Positions 40,401 through 53,300 of a DNA stretch of 64,000 bases are shown one piece after another. Numbering within the stretch: position 1 is the stretch's first letter; each line of letters starts with the position of its first letter. Under the pieces are notes generated by a model. It was not told the DNA's origin and ran no database searches. It saw nothing but the letters and a program-made list of their open reading frames with translations. This DNA is from Asterochloris sp. CNOR1 (taxonomy: Eukaryota; Chlorophyta; Trebouxiophyceae; Trebouxiales; Trebouxiaceae), in contig OZ017760.1 in assembly GCA_963969365.1 (NCBI GenBank), positions 992,001 to 1,056,000 on the forward strand, written 5' to 3'. A program made the position numbers and the translations under genes.

Positions 40401-42928
40401 CCTCACTCTCCTCAGTGGCCTCTCCCTGCAGGAACCTGCAGACCCAAGAAGGCAATGATACTCAGGAAAGCCTAGCCCTGTGACAGCACACTTGCAACCA
40501 GCTATGGACCCTGCTGGCTGCTTTACAGCCTGGCCAAAGAACGTTGCCTGCCCCAGAAGCCACTGCATCTTGCACAGGACATGGCGAGGCAGCAGGCGCT
40601 TCCCTGTCAGGCTTTGCCCAACATCAGGCACAGCAAGAGAGCAGGCAGGCCCAGGCTGCACAGGACAGCGCTGCCAAGAGCAGCTGATGGTGCAATGCGA
40701 GGTCGGCCAGCCTGACCTGGTCAGCTGCTGCCACCCTGCGCACCGTCGAGCTGCCAGCCTTCCCTGAGCAGGTTGCAGGCTGCACAGCAATGATGTGCAA
40801 GCGGTGCAGCCGAAGACAAGGCAGCATGGCTTGACGAGCCCCACCAAGCAGGCATCACCTGACATGCCCAGCATAGTGTCAACCCACCTGCAGTTCCTGC
40901 CCATCACGTCTGCAGTAGCGTAGCCCGTGATGCTGCTGAAGCTCCTGTTTGCATAGATCAGCGGCATGTCTGGCAGCGTGCAGTCTGCAATTGTGATGCC
41001 CTCCTTGACCTGCAGGGCACCCGATGGTGAGTGCTTTGTTTGGCTGCCACCCTTCAAGCGTGTGCCACCAGCGCCGCAGGAACCTTGCGCCTTTTCGTGC
41101 TGCTCAGCTCCTTCACTAAGTTTTGGGCATCACACAGGGCCAGGCTGAGCACAACTGGCCACATTTGGTGCTCCATGACTGGTCAGCCCTCAAGACTGCA
41201 AAGGCTTGTAGCCCCGCTCAAGGGCCAGCAGGATGCAAATGCGCCGCACAAGGCATTGCCAGTGGCCCGTAATGGTCTTTACTATTGAGCCCTGGAGGTT
41301 GAAGCTGTGGCTGCAGCTGAACTTGTCCATTGGATCCTGCCTCAATTAATCTGGCATGCCAGAAGCTGGCAGCATGCAAATCTCTGGGAGATGCTTGCCA
41401 CCAGGATCACCCATGCAGCCGGCGAGCTGTCTTGCGCACAATGCAATCAATACAAGTGCTTGCATGCTGCAACTGCGCAAGTGCGGGAGATACAACTCAC
41501 TGAGTCCATTGCCCGGTCCTTGAGCTGCAGGAGCTTATACGCCTGACGACTGAGGGTCACTGTGTCCTTGTTCTGGCTAAGCGGCTCAGCGTTTGCCTGG
41601 CTGCTGATCTGCTGTGCCTGCAGAGAGCAGTACCACATGCAGATTGGCATGTTGATGTCGTTGACACGCAGGCCACAGCCATGAGCTGGCTGGCTGAGGG
41701 GCAGTGGAAAAGCCTCTCCCCCTCCCAAGAGTGCACAGAGAGATTCACACACCTCCACTTGCTGAACAGGTGGGAAACCACCACCTGCTGGCTGACTACA
41801 AAGTTGAAAGAAGCTGCGGCATTCCCCAGACACAACAGGCAGGCGCCACCATCATCATGTGACCATGATGCTTGCTAGCCAATCATGCTTAGCTTGACTG
41901 GTCTGACAAGTGACTCAACTTGCCACTTCTGCAGGCTTCCCAGGCAGCAGGCCCCACTCACGCGCCCAGCTGTGACCAGCTTTGAGCATTGCTGGCCTGT
42001 GGTGCTTGGCAACAGCTCCTGGGTTAGGAGCATCATGCGCTGAAAGCAGCAAGCCCACCTGGTGTGTGCCGGCTGCGACCATCATGTGCCTGTAGTGCTT
42101 GGCAGCAGGCCCCTGAGAGTGTGCCTCATGCTCCAGGTGGTTCCCATCAGTCTGGTGGTCCCCCTGCGCCCATTGGTGCCCGGACAGCAGGCGCCTTGCA
42201 TGCCAAGTGGGCAGCTGAGATCTGGAGAGGCAGCAAGGCTCTCAATTGACATGACGTGATCACCGATTTTCCGGACGGCCTAAGCCGTTCATCCAGAGGA
42301 ACAGGCCCTGATCTGCCAGCACCATGAACACTGCACTTGTCTCAGCACGCTGCTCCACTCAGGATCCCAGTGAGCTGACGTGTGAGTAGCAGCCACATGT
42401 CTAAGCATGCAGTCAGAGCTCCTGCAGACACAATGACCAATGGCCGGGCAGCACAGGTGCCCTTTGGTGTACTCACCGCGTCGTGGTGCGCCCATTGACG
42501 GCATGCTCCTTCACGTCATGGTGCTGATCCTGCTGCCAGCTGATGGGCAGCCCCCTGCCCTGCTCACGGTGGCTGCCGCCGCTGGCACGCAGGTGGCTGA
42601 GCTCCTGCTGTAAGAGATCAGCCCTTCTCTGCTGCTTCTCCAGAGCGCTCTCCAACTCTGCCACACATTCGTGCAGCTGCTGTACTGCATGGGCCTGCAA
42701 ACAGGCAGGGCGGTGGCTTGGGGGTTGCCCAGGCTTGTGGTGTTTGCGTACGGGGCTGCAGCTCAAGATGTGCCCAAGCTCGCTTACATTCTCACTGATG
42801 CCACCACCGTGGGACCCTGAGCTGTGCTCAATAGCGCTGGTATGGATTCCTGCTGACTTTACTGTCCCTGGCTGCAACTCGCTGCCAAGCTGATGCCCTA
42901 AACTTTGTCCTTTCAAGCCTTTTGTCAT
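31497..42928 (-). CDS. LOV-HK: LOV-domain hybrid histidine kinase with two receiver domains
   Basis: A blue-light sensor kinase spread over many exons. N-terminal coiled coil (42.9-42.5 kb, [20 protein letters not shown]; start uncertain), linker helix near 41.55 kb, then LOV exons 41009-40888, 40435-40371 and 39955-39768, which join in phase. They contain GRNCRFLQG with the flavin-adduct Cys, [11 protein letters not shown] and the C-terminal Gln in VGIQSDIT. HisKA follows (39.52-39.42 kb, [11 protein letters not shown] with the phospho-acceptor His), then HATPase: N box ([10 protein letters not shown], 38.7 kb), a low-complexity insert (37.7-37.2 kb), G1 (HDSGIGIS, 36.6 kb) and G2 ([13 protein letters not shown], 36.35 kb). 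A divergent receiver (34.85-32.8 kb, YDVVIMD; Arg where Lys is usual in VMRPLRQG) and a canonical one ([19 protein letters not shown]; 32.4-31.5 kb) end the protein. LOV-HKs are known from chlorophytes such as Ostreococcus. Confidence 0.85.
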
Positions 42929-43400
42929 CTGCTGTGGTGGGGAGAAGGCCCAGGTTGTGCCCTGCTGCTTTGAGTCTGCAGATCATGTACAGTGCGGCAA
43001 ACAGCGCGTGGCATTTCCAAGAGCACGATTGGTGCTGCCGTCCAGCGCCTTCTCCCTTGCCATGTATGCAATGGGCAGCCTCGAAGATGTGTCTGCAGCC
43101 CTGAACAGGCCTGTGATCTCACTTTCTTTCTCATGACATTCATGGCCATCGGCTCCCCGTTAAGGCTGCGTGGCTGATGATGAACAACTTCATCAATGAT
43201 GAACACCTTCAGCAGACACCTGAGGAGCTCTAACGGCTCCACGCTGGGCATCCCGATAGCAGCTATTAGTCACCTTAGCCAGCTGGTCACAGCAAAATCA
43301 GAAAAAAATCTAACAACCTGAGATCTCAAAACTATTTGCATGTACATGGGCTTCCCGCTGAGGCACCCCCCACTGTGATCGATCAGTTCTCTGCACGTCC
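42929..43400. promoter_or_regulatory. Divergent region between LOV-HK and DNAJC9
   Basis: About 470 bp between the farthest supported LOV-HK coding sequence (-) and the DNAJC9 ATG (+). Because the LOV-HK N-terminus is not certain, part of this may be its 5' exon or intron. A direct repeat of ATGATGAACA(A/C)CTTCA lies near 43,177-43,212. Confidence 0.4.
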
Positions 43401-46400
43401 ATGTCAGGGCACAAGAGCTTGTACGAGGTACATCCTCATGTTGAGCATGAGCATCCTCTCGTGTCTCTTGCCTGACCATCAACCAGATGTTCACATGTGT
43501 GCTTGCAGGTGCTTGGGGTTGCCAGGGACGCCAGTGAGGTATGCTGTGCTGCACTCGCACAGGTGCCCAAGTCTGATACAGGCCTGAGTATGGGCGCGCT
43601 GCCTGCAGGGTGACATCAAGAAGGCCTATCGCAAGCTCGCGTTGCGGCTGCACCCAGACAAGAACCCAGGAGATGAGGTGGGTGCAGCCAGGCTGGCCCT
43701 GCCACGGTAATGCAGCGCTGTGGGGCAGCAGGTGTTCCTTGTCATGAGGCTGACAGGATGGTGGGCCCTACGCATCCTGCTGTCTGGCATTGCCTGAGCT
43801 TTAGTCTGAGCCCTGTAGCCAGGGCTGGATGGACAGGGGTGACTCTGCCAGAGGCAGGCTGTACCACTGCCTGCTGGCAGCCCCTCATTCCATATGCAGC
43901 CTGGAACCTGCACCGCCCAGGTTTGACAGAAATGTTTCATTGCTGCAGGAGGCCAGCGCGAAGTTCCAGTCCTTGCAGCGCATCTATGCAGTGTTGAGCG
44001 ACCCCCAAAAGTGGGTGTCCACATAGCCTGCATGGCTGTGTGTGCAGACACAGCACAGCAAGGTCCCAAACAGCGCAGGCAGCTGCCCTCTGCTGCACTC
44101 TGACAGAGCTGTGGGGCCAGGCAAGGCACAGCGGGTACTCTCATGGGGCCATGTAGCTGGTGTCTGGCGCAGTCTGGCTGGGCTTGGGGGGTGCAGCAAC
44201 AGCATGGAGCTCATCAGGGCATCCAGCTACTAGATGCCGTTCTGTGGGGCTGGGCCCATGGTGCAGCCACATCACACCATATTGATTCCCCCAGCACAGC
44301 CAGCTGCGGTCTGCGTCACTGGGGCTGGGCTGGTCCACGCAAAAGCAGCACGGCACGCAGCAGCTGTCTGCCATGCCGTGTCCCGGCTGCGGTCCCCATG
44401 GCTCTGGGGCGCTGCCTGGGAGCATTCTGATGTGTGGAGGGCTCTGACATAAGCTTCAGCACCAATCTCTGGCACTCCCCAATGCTTCCATGCCCCAGGC
44501 AGGCAGGCCTAGCCGCCCGTGCAGCGGCAACACCTGATTGAAGGTGGTGAGCCGGACAACAGTCTGGCCCTTGGGTGGCCAGGCGACAACCCACAGGCAA
44601 GCACTCACTCACTGTCATGCGTACCTGAGCAGGCGCGAGCTGTATGACCAGACAGGCAGCCTCCAGGACAGCGAGGAGCTGGCAGGGGAGCAGTATGAGG
44701 AGCTGTACAAGTACTACAGGGGCATCTACAAGAAGGTGGGCTGCTGCCGGGCTGTGTGGCTGTGCATGCACAGTTTGGTGCCAGAGCCTAAGAAGTGCCT
44801 ACAGGGCTGCAGCAGGCTCCGCCGCTGGGAAGCCGGTAAGTGTGAAGGCTTGCACATCCATCCTGCCATGGATGCTCCCGTCACCAAGGTGCACCTTCAG
44901 GGCAGCAAGGTTGGCTACACAGAGGCAGTGCATGCGCAGCTGATGAGAGCACGCTTGTGCCACATGAGTGCACATACTCCCTGGTTACAGGGCGCAGCAC
45001 AGGCGCCTACAGATGCAACCCATGCAGGCACTGCTGACAGGGCGGGCTGGGGCTGCCCGCAGGAGCCACTGGTCAGTGTGGTGGTGCAGGTGACTGAGGA
45101 GGACATACTGAGCTTTGAGGCAGAGTACTGCGGCAGTACAGAGGAGCAGCAAGACCTCCTGCGCCACTACACGCAGTTCCAAGGAGATATGCAGCAGGTG
45201 GGGCCGGCAATCTGATCAGCGGACGCAGTGCTGGGTTGACATGCAGCAGGTGGGGGGAGTAATTGCCTGACAATCCTGCTGGGGTTTCCCTCTCAGCTGG
45301 AGAGAGACATGCAGATGGGCAACATGGGATCAGGGGCGCCAGGCCTGCCGTAGTGGGATTCTGCAAGCTTGGGCTGCCTGGGTGCTCAGGGCAGTGCCAT
45401 GCGCACTGTATTCAGCCTTGGCGAGGCCAGCTGAGGGCATGCCCAAGGCCTGTGCGCCATGGACGCCCAGCAAGTCATATGCATGGTCTGCAGCCTCCAG
45501 GGGATGCAGGCTTTGCACTTTGCCATCAGAAGTGCACCTGTGGCTGAGGCCTGATGCTGTGGGCTTGTGTGCTGCAAGTGGTGAGTGGCACATGCACAGC
45601 ATATCTTGTCTGATTTCTGGTAGCACGACTAGCCACTTGGTGCTGCAGGTCTGGTGATGCTGCCACGGCAGCTGCACCTGAGGCCCATTCCTGATGGCTG
45701 CTGCAGGTATTTCGAGTGGCACATGTGCAGCTCATGTTTGTCTGACATGGCTGACACCAGAATCAACCTGGCGCTGCAGGTGTTTGAGTGGCAGATGTGC
45801 AGTGAGAAGAGCCTGGACTCCCATCGCTTCAAGGACGCCATCGAGCAGGCAATCAGCGGCGGCACTGTGAAAAGGCAAGGCTGGTGTTCGGTGTCTGCCA
45901 TGTCACCTGCTGGACAAAGCGAAAGTGGTTTGCCAGTTTGAAGCAGCATGCAGACACTGCAGCACTTTCTGCGTCATACCACTACGGAAAGCTGAGACAT
46001 GCTCGTGAGCTCAGACAGCGTTCATGCAGGTTCAAGGCCTTCACAGTCTGGGCCAAGCAAGTGGCCAAAGCGCCGGCTCCCCGGGGCCCGCTGGGCAGTC
46101 GCAAGAGGCGGGGGTGCAAGCAGGAGGACAGCATGGAGCTCGTGGCTGCCATCAGGTGTGCACCCTTCACAGACCCACAGGCTGCTGCCATTGGTTGTGA
46201 GGACTTTGTTGCCCCTTGAAAAGTGAAGAGAGGCTTCTGTGCATTGGCAGGGGCACAGCCTTGATTGTGTTGTTTGTCACAACAAGAGCAGGGCTGTGCC
46301 CCTGCCATTGCACAGAAGTGCTTCCTGCTCCCGAGGTTCCATCACGTCAGCCAAGTTCTGCCAGGCGGCTCGGCGAGTGCTGCTAAACAGGCCAGTTGGC

Positions 46401-47259
46401 CAGATGTGCCATCCCTCAATGTGAACACTTCTGAACAAGTGTGTGGCAGCAGGGAGCCGCCTTGACCCTCCAGTAAGTCTGCATGCCCCTGCCAGGCAGG
46501 CCAGCTAGGTGCCGGGACTTTGCCCAGCTCTGCTTTCCAGGCATCTGGGCAGTTGCCCAGGGGGTCATCAGCAATACCTGATTTGAGAACTCCAGTAGCC
46601 ATGCACAGCCCTGGGAGGCACCCAATCATGCCGAGCAAGGCAATGCCCCAAGGCTTATTGCCTGAGCATTGTGGAAGGACTGGTGGGACTTGTTGAATGC
46701 TGTCTTGACACAAATTTGCACTGCACCTACTGTCCAGACATGTGCATTTCCCAGCCGCTTGTGCAGGCGTACGGGCATGTCAGACTGCAACAATGTGGCA
46801 TTGTTGCTTGCACCACCAAAGGTGCAGGCTGTGACTTTGCCACTTGCATGTGCAGGAATAGGGGTGCAGCAGAGTCAAATAGCTTTCTAGCGCAGCTGGA
46901 AGCCAAGTATGCCAAGCTTACTGCTACAAAGCAGCATGGCAAGGGCAAGAGCAGAGGGGGTTCCTCATTGCAGCAGGAGCAGGAAGGGCTCACAGAGCCC
47001 AGTGATGCACAATTCGAGGCTGCCAGGTGTGCCAGCCTGGCAGACTGCATGCAGACCGCTCCACAGTCCTTCTTGTCCTTTTGGCTAGCAGCTATGTCTG
47101 CCTGACTACACTGTTTCCAGGCAATTCAACCTTTGACTGGAGTCATTGGGGTATTGCAGGCAAAGATTGCAGGCTGATGCTGGAAGCAAGAGGCAGAAAC
47201 AGGCAGTGTCATCTGAACAGCCATCTGAAAAGTCAGCTAAGCGCAAGAAGAGGGCCTGA
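43401..47259 (+). CDS. DNAJC9: DNAJC9-like J protein (histone co-chaperone), ten exons
   Basis: Exons: 43401-43427, 43509-43538, 43609-43677, 43949-44010, 44633-44735, 45090-45197, 45780-45874, 46030-46155, 46856-47026, 47160-47259; total 891 nt, 296 residues, all phases consistent. The J domain starts at residue 6 ([20 protein letters not shown]) with HPD in [10 protein letters not shown]. After it come ITEED-type and acidic helices characteristic of DNAJC9 ([32 protein letters not shown]) and a basic Lys/Arg tail ending AKRKKRA, likely nuclear. Human DNAJC9 (260 aa) binds H3-H4 and recruits Hsp70. Exons 1 and 2 are only 27 and 30 nt. The intron at 45875-46029 starts with GC, not GT. Convergent with MetRS, 62 bp between stop codons. 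Confidence 0.85.
45705..45805 (+). repeat. Local duplication of an acceptor plus exon start
   Basis: TGCAGGTATTTCGAGTGGCA with ATGTGCAG (from about 45,703) is repeated as TGCAGGTGTTTGAGTGGCAG with ATGTGCAG (from about 45,775). The second is the true 3' splice site and start of exon 7 of DNAJC9; the first is an intronic copy. Confidence 0.6.
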
Positions 47260-47321
47260 CCTTCATTAAATTTCTGAAATGCATGCGTCACTGATCTAGC
47301 AATGCTGGGCTCAAGCTTTCA

Positions 47322-50300
47322 TCATTTGATCCCGCCTCCTGCAATGGACCTCACTTTGCAGACGCCCCTGCTGGTCGCAAGCGGCTGCTCTTTGTAGCAG
47401 GCAACAAGCTCCTCAGATGTCTTCAAGTCAGCAGCCACCTGCAGCAGAGAAGACAGTATCACTTCAATCCTGATTGCTGCGGCGGGACCTGCTGTCTTTG
47501 CAGGGGCTGTCAGTACAGGTGCGTGGCCTTGACAACTCAGGCAGCTGGATGGGCCTGCTCCGCCGTCTGGTGCTATGTCTGTCTTCTAGCCATTGGTGCA
47601 CCTGGTGTACAAAGCAGATGCGCACATGAGACACCCTAGTCCTCAATGCAAACAGCTCTGTATCAGAGTTGCATGTGGTGCATGATGTGGCGCACCAACT
47701 CACAAGGCACCCACCATCTCAAAGATCTTCTTCTTGGGATTGAGCTGCTCATCAGGCTGCGGGGGGTCCTCCAGCAGGGGAGTCACGGAGACTCGTTCAC
47801 CTGGCTTGGAGCCCGCTGGAGGCTCCACCAGCTCAACCTGCACCCAATGGCAGCACATTGTTGCGGCTTTGCTGGTGGACCGCAGAACAGTAGCAGGAGT
47901 CAGGAAGCAATGACATGAGAGTGCTCTTCCGCTTGCCACTGCTTCTACAGTGCAGCCAGTGGCGCTGAGGCACAGAATGAGCCCACAGGATGAGGGCAGT
48001 GTCACACCTGTGGATGCATGCAGGCAGCAACGGCGCAGATGTTGAAGGCGCGCAAGGCCATGCAGCATGGATTCTCACCTTCTCGCCATCAGCAGATGAG
48101 GCAGCCAGCACCATGGCATGCGACTTGATGCCCTTCATGTTAGCTGGCTTTAGGTTGGCAACCACGACGCAGAGCCTGTTCTGCATCTCGGCCTCAGGAA
48201 TGAACTTGACCAGCCCACTGATGACCTGCAGGCAGGGTCACGACAGCCCTGGCCAGCCCAGACCCTCAAGCAAAGCCAAGTGAAATCCTCAGGCCTGAGG
48301 CACAGACAGCTTTGACAGAGCATGCTTCAGTGAGATTGATTCAGGGGCATGCACTAGGTCCCTTGCTGGGCCGGCAAGCAGCACCCAAGACCTGCACAGA
48401 CGCCCAGACAGCACTGATAGAGAGGCCTGCAGTGGCCAGGGACCATGCATTATACGCTTGGCTTGCCTGTCGGGGCTGAGCCTCACCACAGTCAATGTCC
48501 TCCACATACAGACTGTCAGCATCAGGGTGCTTTGACGCCTTGACAATGAGGCCAACTCGCAGATCAACCCTGCACAGTCACAACAAGGTTTGAACGAATG
48601 ACAGTGGTCAGTGTGAGGGGTGCTTGAGAGCCTCGGCAATGATTGCCACTCGCAGTTCGACCCTGCGGCCGCAAGATGGGGTCTGATACTGAGAAGAGGC
48701 AAGGCATGTTGTCATGGGAACTCTAAGAAGGCGCCCACAGCTGGCTGCCCACAGCTTTGTAAGCAGTCACTTGCAAGCAAGCATGCTGAGGCTGCCTCCT
48801 GACTGTCAGCCAGAGTGGCACAGGCACATAAGTTGCAGCGGCACTTGCTGATTTATATCAAGTTCCCTTGCCACCATGCTATCAAGCTTGCCATGCAGGC
48901 ACTAACCTTGAGATGTCCACTGGCTTATCCTCTGCAGCTGACTTGGCAGTTGCCTTCTGCTTGGCAGGCTTCACTTTTGGCTCCTTGGCAATGCCATTTG
49001 CTGCCGTTTGGCTGGCTGCCTGAGCAGTCTTTGCAGCAGCAGTCGCACTGGACTTGCTTGCAGCAGCCGTGGCCCCTGCATCTGCGGGCTGTGGCTTGCC
49101 CTTGGCCGCTGCATGCTCGGCAGCCTTGCTGGTGACCACTGCTCTGCTGTGAGCCATCTTGGCAGCCCCAAGCGAGGCACTGGCAGGTGCAGCATCAGCC
49201 CCCTGCTTGCCTGAGAATCTGCGGCGCAGGCCACTCAGTCAAGTTCGACGCATGTTGCATGCACAAGGAAATGCCAGACTCTGGGTGATGTAGTACCATG
49301 AGGCAGCTGAGATGCACTCTATCAGTTTGTTTGCTTGTCCCCATGCCCTGCACCTGTTATGTGCTTGTCTGCGACTTGCTCATCTGGCCAAGGCAGACAC
49401 AAGGAGTGACTAACACCTGTCCAATGGCAGGAATAACCTGTTGGTGAGACAAGAGGCACAACATGTATTGTTTTGCCCCAGATGTATCCCTTGGGCAGCA
49501 GCCAATGGACGATTCAAGGTCAAGCTCAAGCCTTGACGTGTCTGCATCCACACAAACATAGAGGGCTCACCTCTCATACAGCGCCGCCTGCTCCTCTTCT
49601 GAGATGTTCCTGAAGAGCACCTCTGGCTTGTTGAGCTTGTGCCCAGGCGACACAAGGGTGTGCAGATTCCTGGTGGCCTGGACGAAGCTGTCTGTCAGCT
49701 GGAAGGCTGTGGGGGGCAGGTTGAGGAAGGTTTGCACCTGCAGACACATTCCAGTTGGTCACGTGCTGGAGGCAGCAAAGCATGCAGAACGGCAGCCATC
49801 ACGATCAAGCTACGCCCTCAGCTGCACAAATGCATAGGCCTGAGCTGGGATGTGCGCACAAGAGTTGGGAGCAGCATGAGTCATGACCAGTGAGCTCCCC
49901 ACATGCATACGTAAGGCCCTAAGCTGGAAGCAGCCAAGCATACCAGAAGATTGGCATAAATTCCAGAATGCTACCTGTATGTAGCATTCAGCCCTCGAGC
50001 AGCAGCACACATGCCGCAAGCAAAAAGGGGAGAGGCGCAGGCTGCAGATCCCAGCAGGGAGCGCCAGCGCCTGCCAAGTCTAATGCAGGCATGGCAGTTT
50101 GGAGTGCAGGGGTCACATCAAGGCTGAACAGCCTGGAAGCTGGAGCGCATCACATGTGGCTGACCTTCACAGTGACTGAGGGCATGTAGGGTGCCACCAG
50201 GGCTCCCAGCACCACCACCAGGCCCAGGCAGGCTGCCAGCAGCGTCTTGCATTGGGGCATATCAGATGCCAGGAGTGTCCAGGGCTTGTTGTCCTGGAAG

Positions 50301-53300
50301 AACTTGTTGCCTGCAGCAGACCAGCGCCACAGTGTGAGTGGCCTGCCACCATACATGTGCAGGGCTAGCCTGCCAGCCTTGTGTGGGCCAGACTTGGGAT
50401 CCTGGGGAATCGTTGTGCTGCAGGACAGCTGCAAGGCAACCTGATCGCGTCTCCCGTGCAGCAGCACAGGGGCACCCCTAGTCACCTCCACAGCTTGACC
50501 AGCGCAAGACAGGCTGTCAGCCTGCAAGCAGTCCCTGCCAGCTGTGACGTGCATCTGCTGGCAAGGCAACACCTGGCAGTGGACTGCTGGTGGGTGGGAG
50601 ACCTATGGACAGCTCAGCCGCTCTGACACGATGAGACTGGACCCACATGCAGCCTTAGATGGTGCTTGGACAAGCTGGCGACCTGCAGCTCCTCCCTGAT
50701 GGCTGTGACCTGCTGATTTCAGGCTCAGCTAGCCTCTCACATGAAGACTAGGCAGGCCCCTTCACCCCGTGAGTAACAAGGCCTGTTGCCCTCCCTCCCC
50801 ACCTGGCTGTGCCCTGCTGGACATGAGCACCTGGTTGATTCAAAGCTTCCGCTGCCACGACAGGCGCCCAGGGCAGGTCCAAATAGAGTTGACTAGCTGG
50901 CTGCCTGTGCCGAGCTCTGGTGGATGCCAACCTCCCAGAGTGTGCCAGGCTTCACACCAGAAGCAGGTGAAGCCCTCACCTATGGACGACACAGCCATGG
51001 CCAGCCGGCTGCCCTCCCTGATCTTGCGAGCCTCCATTGCTGCGATGTAGGCCTGCACCTGAGTGTGCACAGCCTCCCCAAGCTCCTGCACGACTGCCAT
51101 GCCGGCACTGTCTGCTGCTGGCGCTGGTGCCCCTTTGGTGCCGCCGTCCAGCCTGCAGTGCAGCTTGCTTCTGAGCAGCTGGCGGCCACCACATTTCCCA
51201 TGGGCCAACCAGAGGATGCACATGTGCCGGCACAGCTCAAGTTTCAGTCCCGGATGTACCAGAGAGACTCTCAGATGCAGACAGCCACTGTTTGCAGCCC
51301 CAGTGGGCCCCGGCTGCTGCGCTTCACCCTGCAACGCAGCTCAAGTCTGCACACCAGCATCCTGGGCTCAGCAGGGAGGACAGTTGTGTGGCTTGGGTTT
51401 GAGTGGCTGACATGTGGGTGGAGTGCCCTGAAAGCATGATACGCTGCCACCAAACCGCTGTTGCTGCCACTCGTCTGCATTCAGCGCAGCTGGAGAGCTG
51501 CACCATGACCCCGCTCAGAGGGTGCCCGTGCTCAAGGGTCACATTTGCTGAGGGCAACAGACTATGCCCTCGATTTTAGTCCCACAGTCCCAACCTGTTG
51601 AAGGCAGAGCCTAGCGCCGTGTGATGGGGCTGCACTTTTGAGGGGACATCTCAAGGACAGTGCCAGGGTGTCGAAGCACTGGCCCCAGACAGCCCTCACA
51701 GACATTAACAAAGCCTCAGGCTCACTTGCTGAATGCAAAGGACAGCGCTCTGTTGATAAAATTGCCCAGGTTGGCCAGCAGCTCGCTGTTGTTCCGGGCC
51801 ACCAGGTCACTCCATTTGAAGTCTGTGTCAGACTGCTCAGGCCGGTTGCTGAGCAGGTAGTAGCGCCAGACCTGCACAGCGCAGAGGCAGCCAATCAGAG
51901 CGCTCCTCGCAGGTGGAGGTGCCGTTGCTTGTGGCCAACATGTGGTCCCACTCACAGGGACAGCACTCCGAAGGCCAGCACTTGGGTGCACTTGACTTTG
52001 CTGGCTGAACCCAAGCGTTCAGCCAGCATGAGCATTTATGCAGGCAAAATGTAAAAGGACGAAGACAGCGCAGGCACGGCGGGTAGGTCCTGAGGGGTGC
52101 AGGCTTCACCGTGCTGTAACCTCAAGCATGTCGCTGAGCACAGCACCATGGACGGTTGTGTGGGGTGAGGACCTGACTAAACAAGGACAGCCTGCCAGAA
52201 GGCAGCCTCACAGATGAGGGGTCCTCATCGCCCCTCTCCAGAGAGATGTGCAGCCAGTAGCGCTGCTGCTCCCTGTGCAGGTCTCACTGTGCCTCAGTAC
52301 GGGACATGCACAGCTGGCTGACCATGCCGGGAACCCAAAGCAGGTCCCACAGATGCAGGTCACACAGTGCTAGCAAGTGCAAACTCCCCTCTTCTGCAAA
52401 GCACAACTCTCTAAGGTACTCCTGCCAGCCCCTATCAAGAAATGGGCACAGTCAATAGGCCTTGCAGGTGCAGGTGCAGGCGCCATGGTACTCAGGCTCA
52501 GCACCTTGGGCTGGGCACAGGACTGTATCCCTATCCCACACTCCTGCCTCTGCTGCGACATGCAGGGGTGCAGACACAGCAGGCTTGCTGAGCCTGGTTG
52601 CTCTCACCTCAGAGGGGATGCCTGTGGACTGTGCATCATTGCCAAACACACCGGTACCCCTGCTCTTGCTGAACTTGCCCCCCTCATAGTTCAGGTACTC
52701 GGTCACGCTGATGCACTTCATCAGCGTCCACTGCTCATCTACAGCACAGAGGCCGACCACCTCCTGAGTCAAAATCTCAACCAGGAAGAAACTTAACATG
52801 ATCATAGCTTTCCCAAAACATGCTGGCATGATAGCGGCCTGACCAGCCATACTGAGTGGGTGCAGGGAGCCCCAGTGGTGACATGTCTGCAGCCATACTC
52901 GAGGCACAGGTGCATGTCACATCATGGCACCGCACTGGCAGGTGCTGCGTGCAGTTGATGACTGGCTCATATACAGGTTCATTGCTGGCAGGCTCGCAGG
53001 GACATGATGGGCTGGGGCGGTGCTTATGCATGCCCTGCATGAAGCCTTGAGGTTTGCCACTGCAGGCAGGTGAGTGCTGGGCAAGCACTGCATGGAGTGA
53101 CTGACCTGTCCCCAGCAGGCTGGCAGGGAAGATGACAGTGTGAAAGGGCACATTGTCCTTGCCCATGAACTGCACTAGCTCCACATCGTCAGGGTTCTGC
53201 CACCATGCCTGCATGAAAGCCCATGTGGACGTTTCACAGGGTCCACTCCACTCATCACTGTCATCCTGTTGACTCTTGATCCACAACACAAACAGGCACC

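Noticed and set aside
42241-42300. Segment checked as a possible tRNA or small RNA
   Set aside because: No cloverleaf with a proper T-arm or anticodon stem could be drawn.
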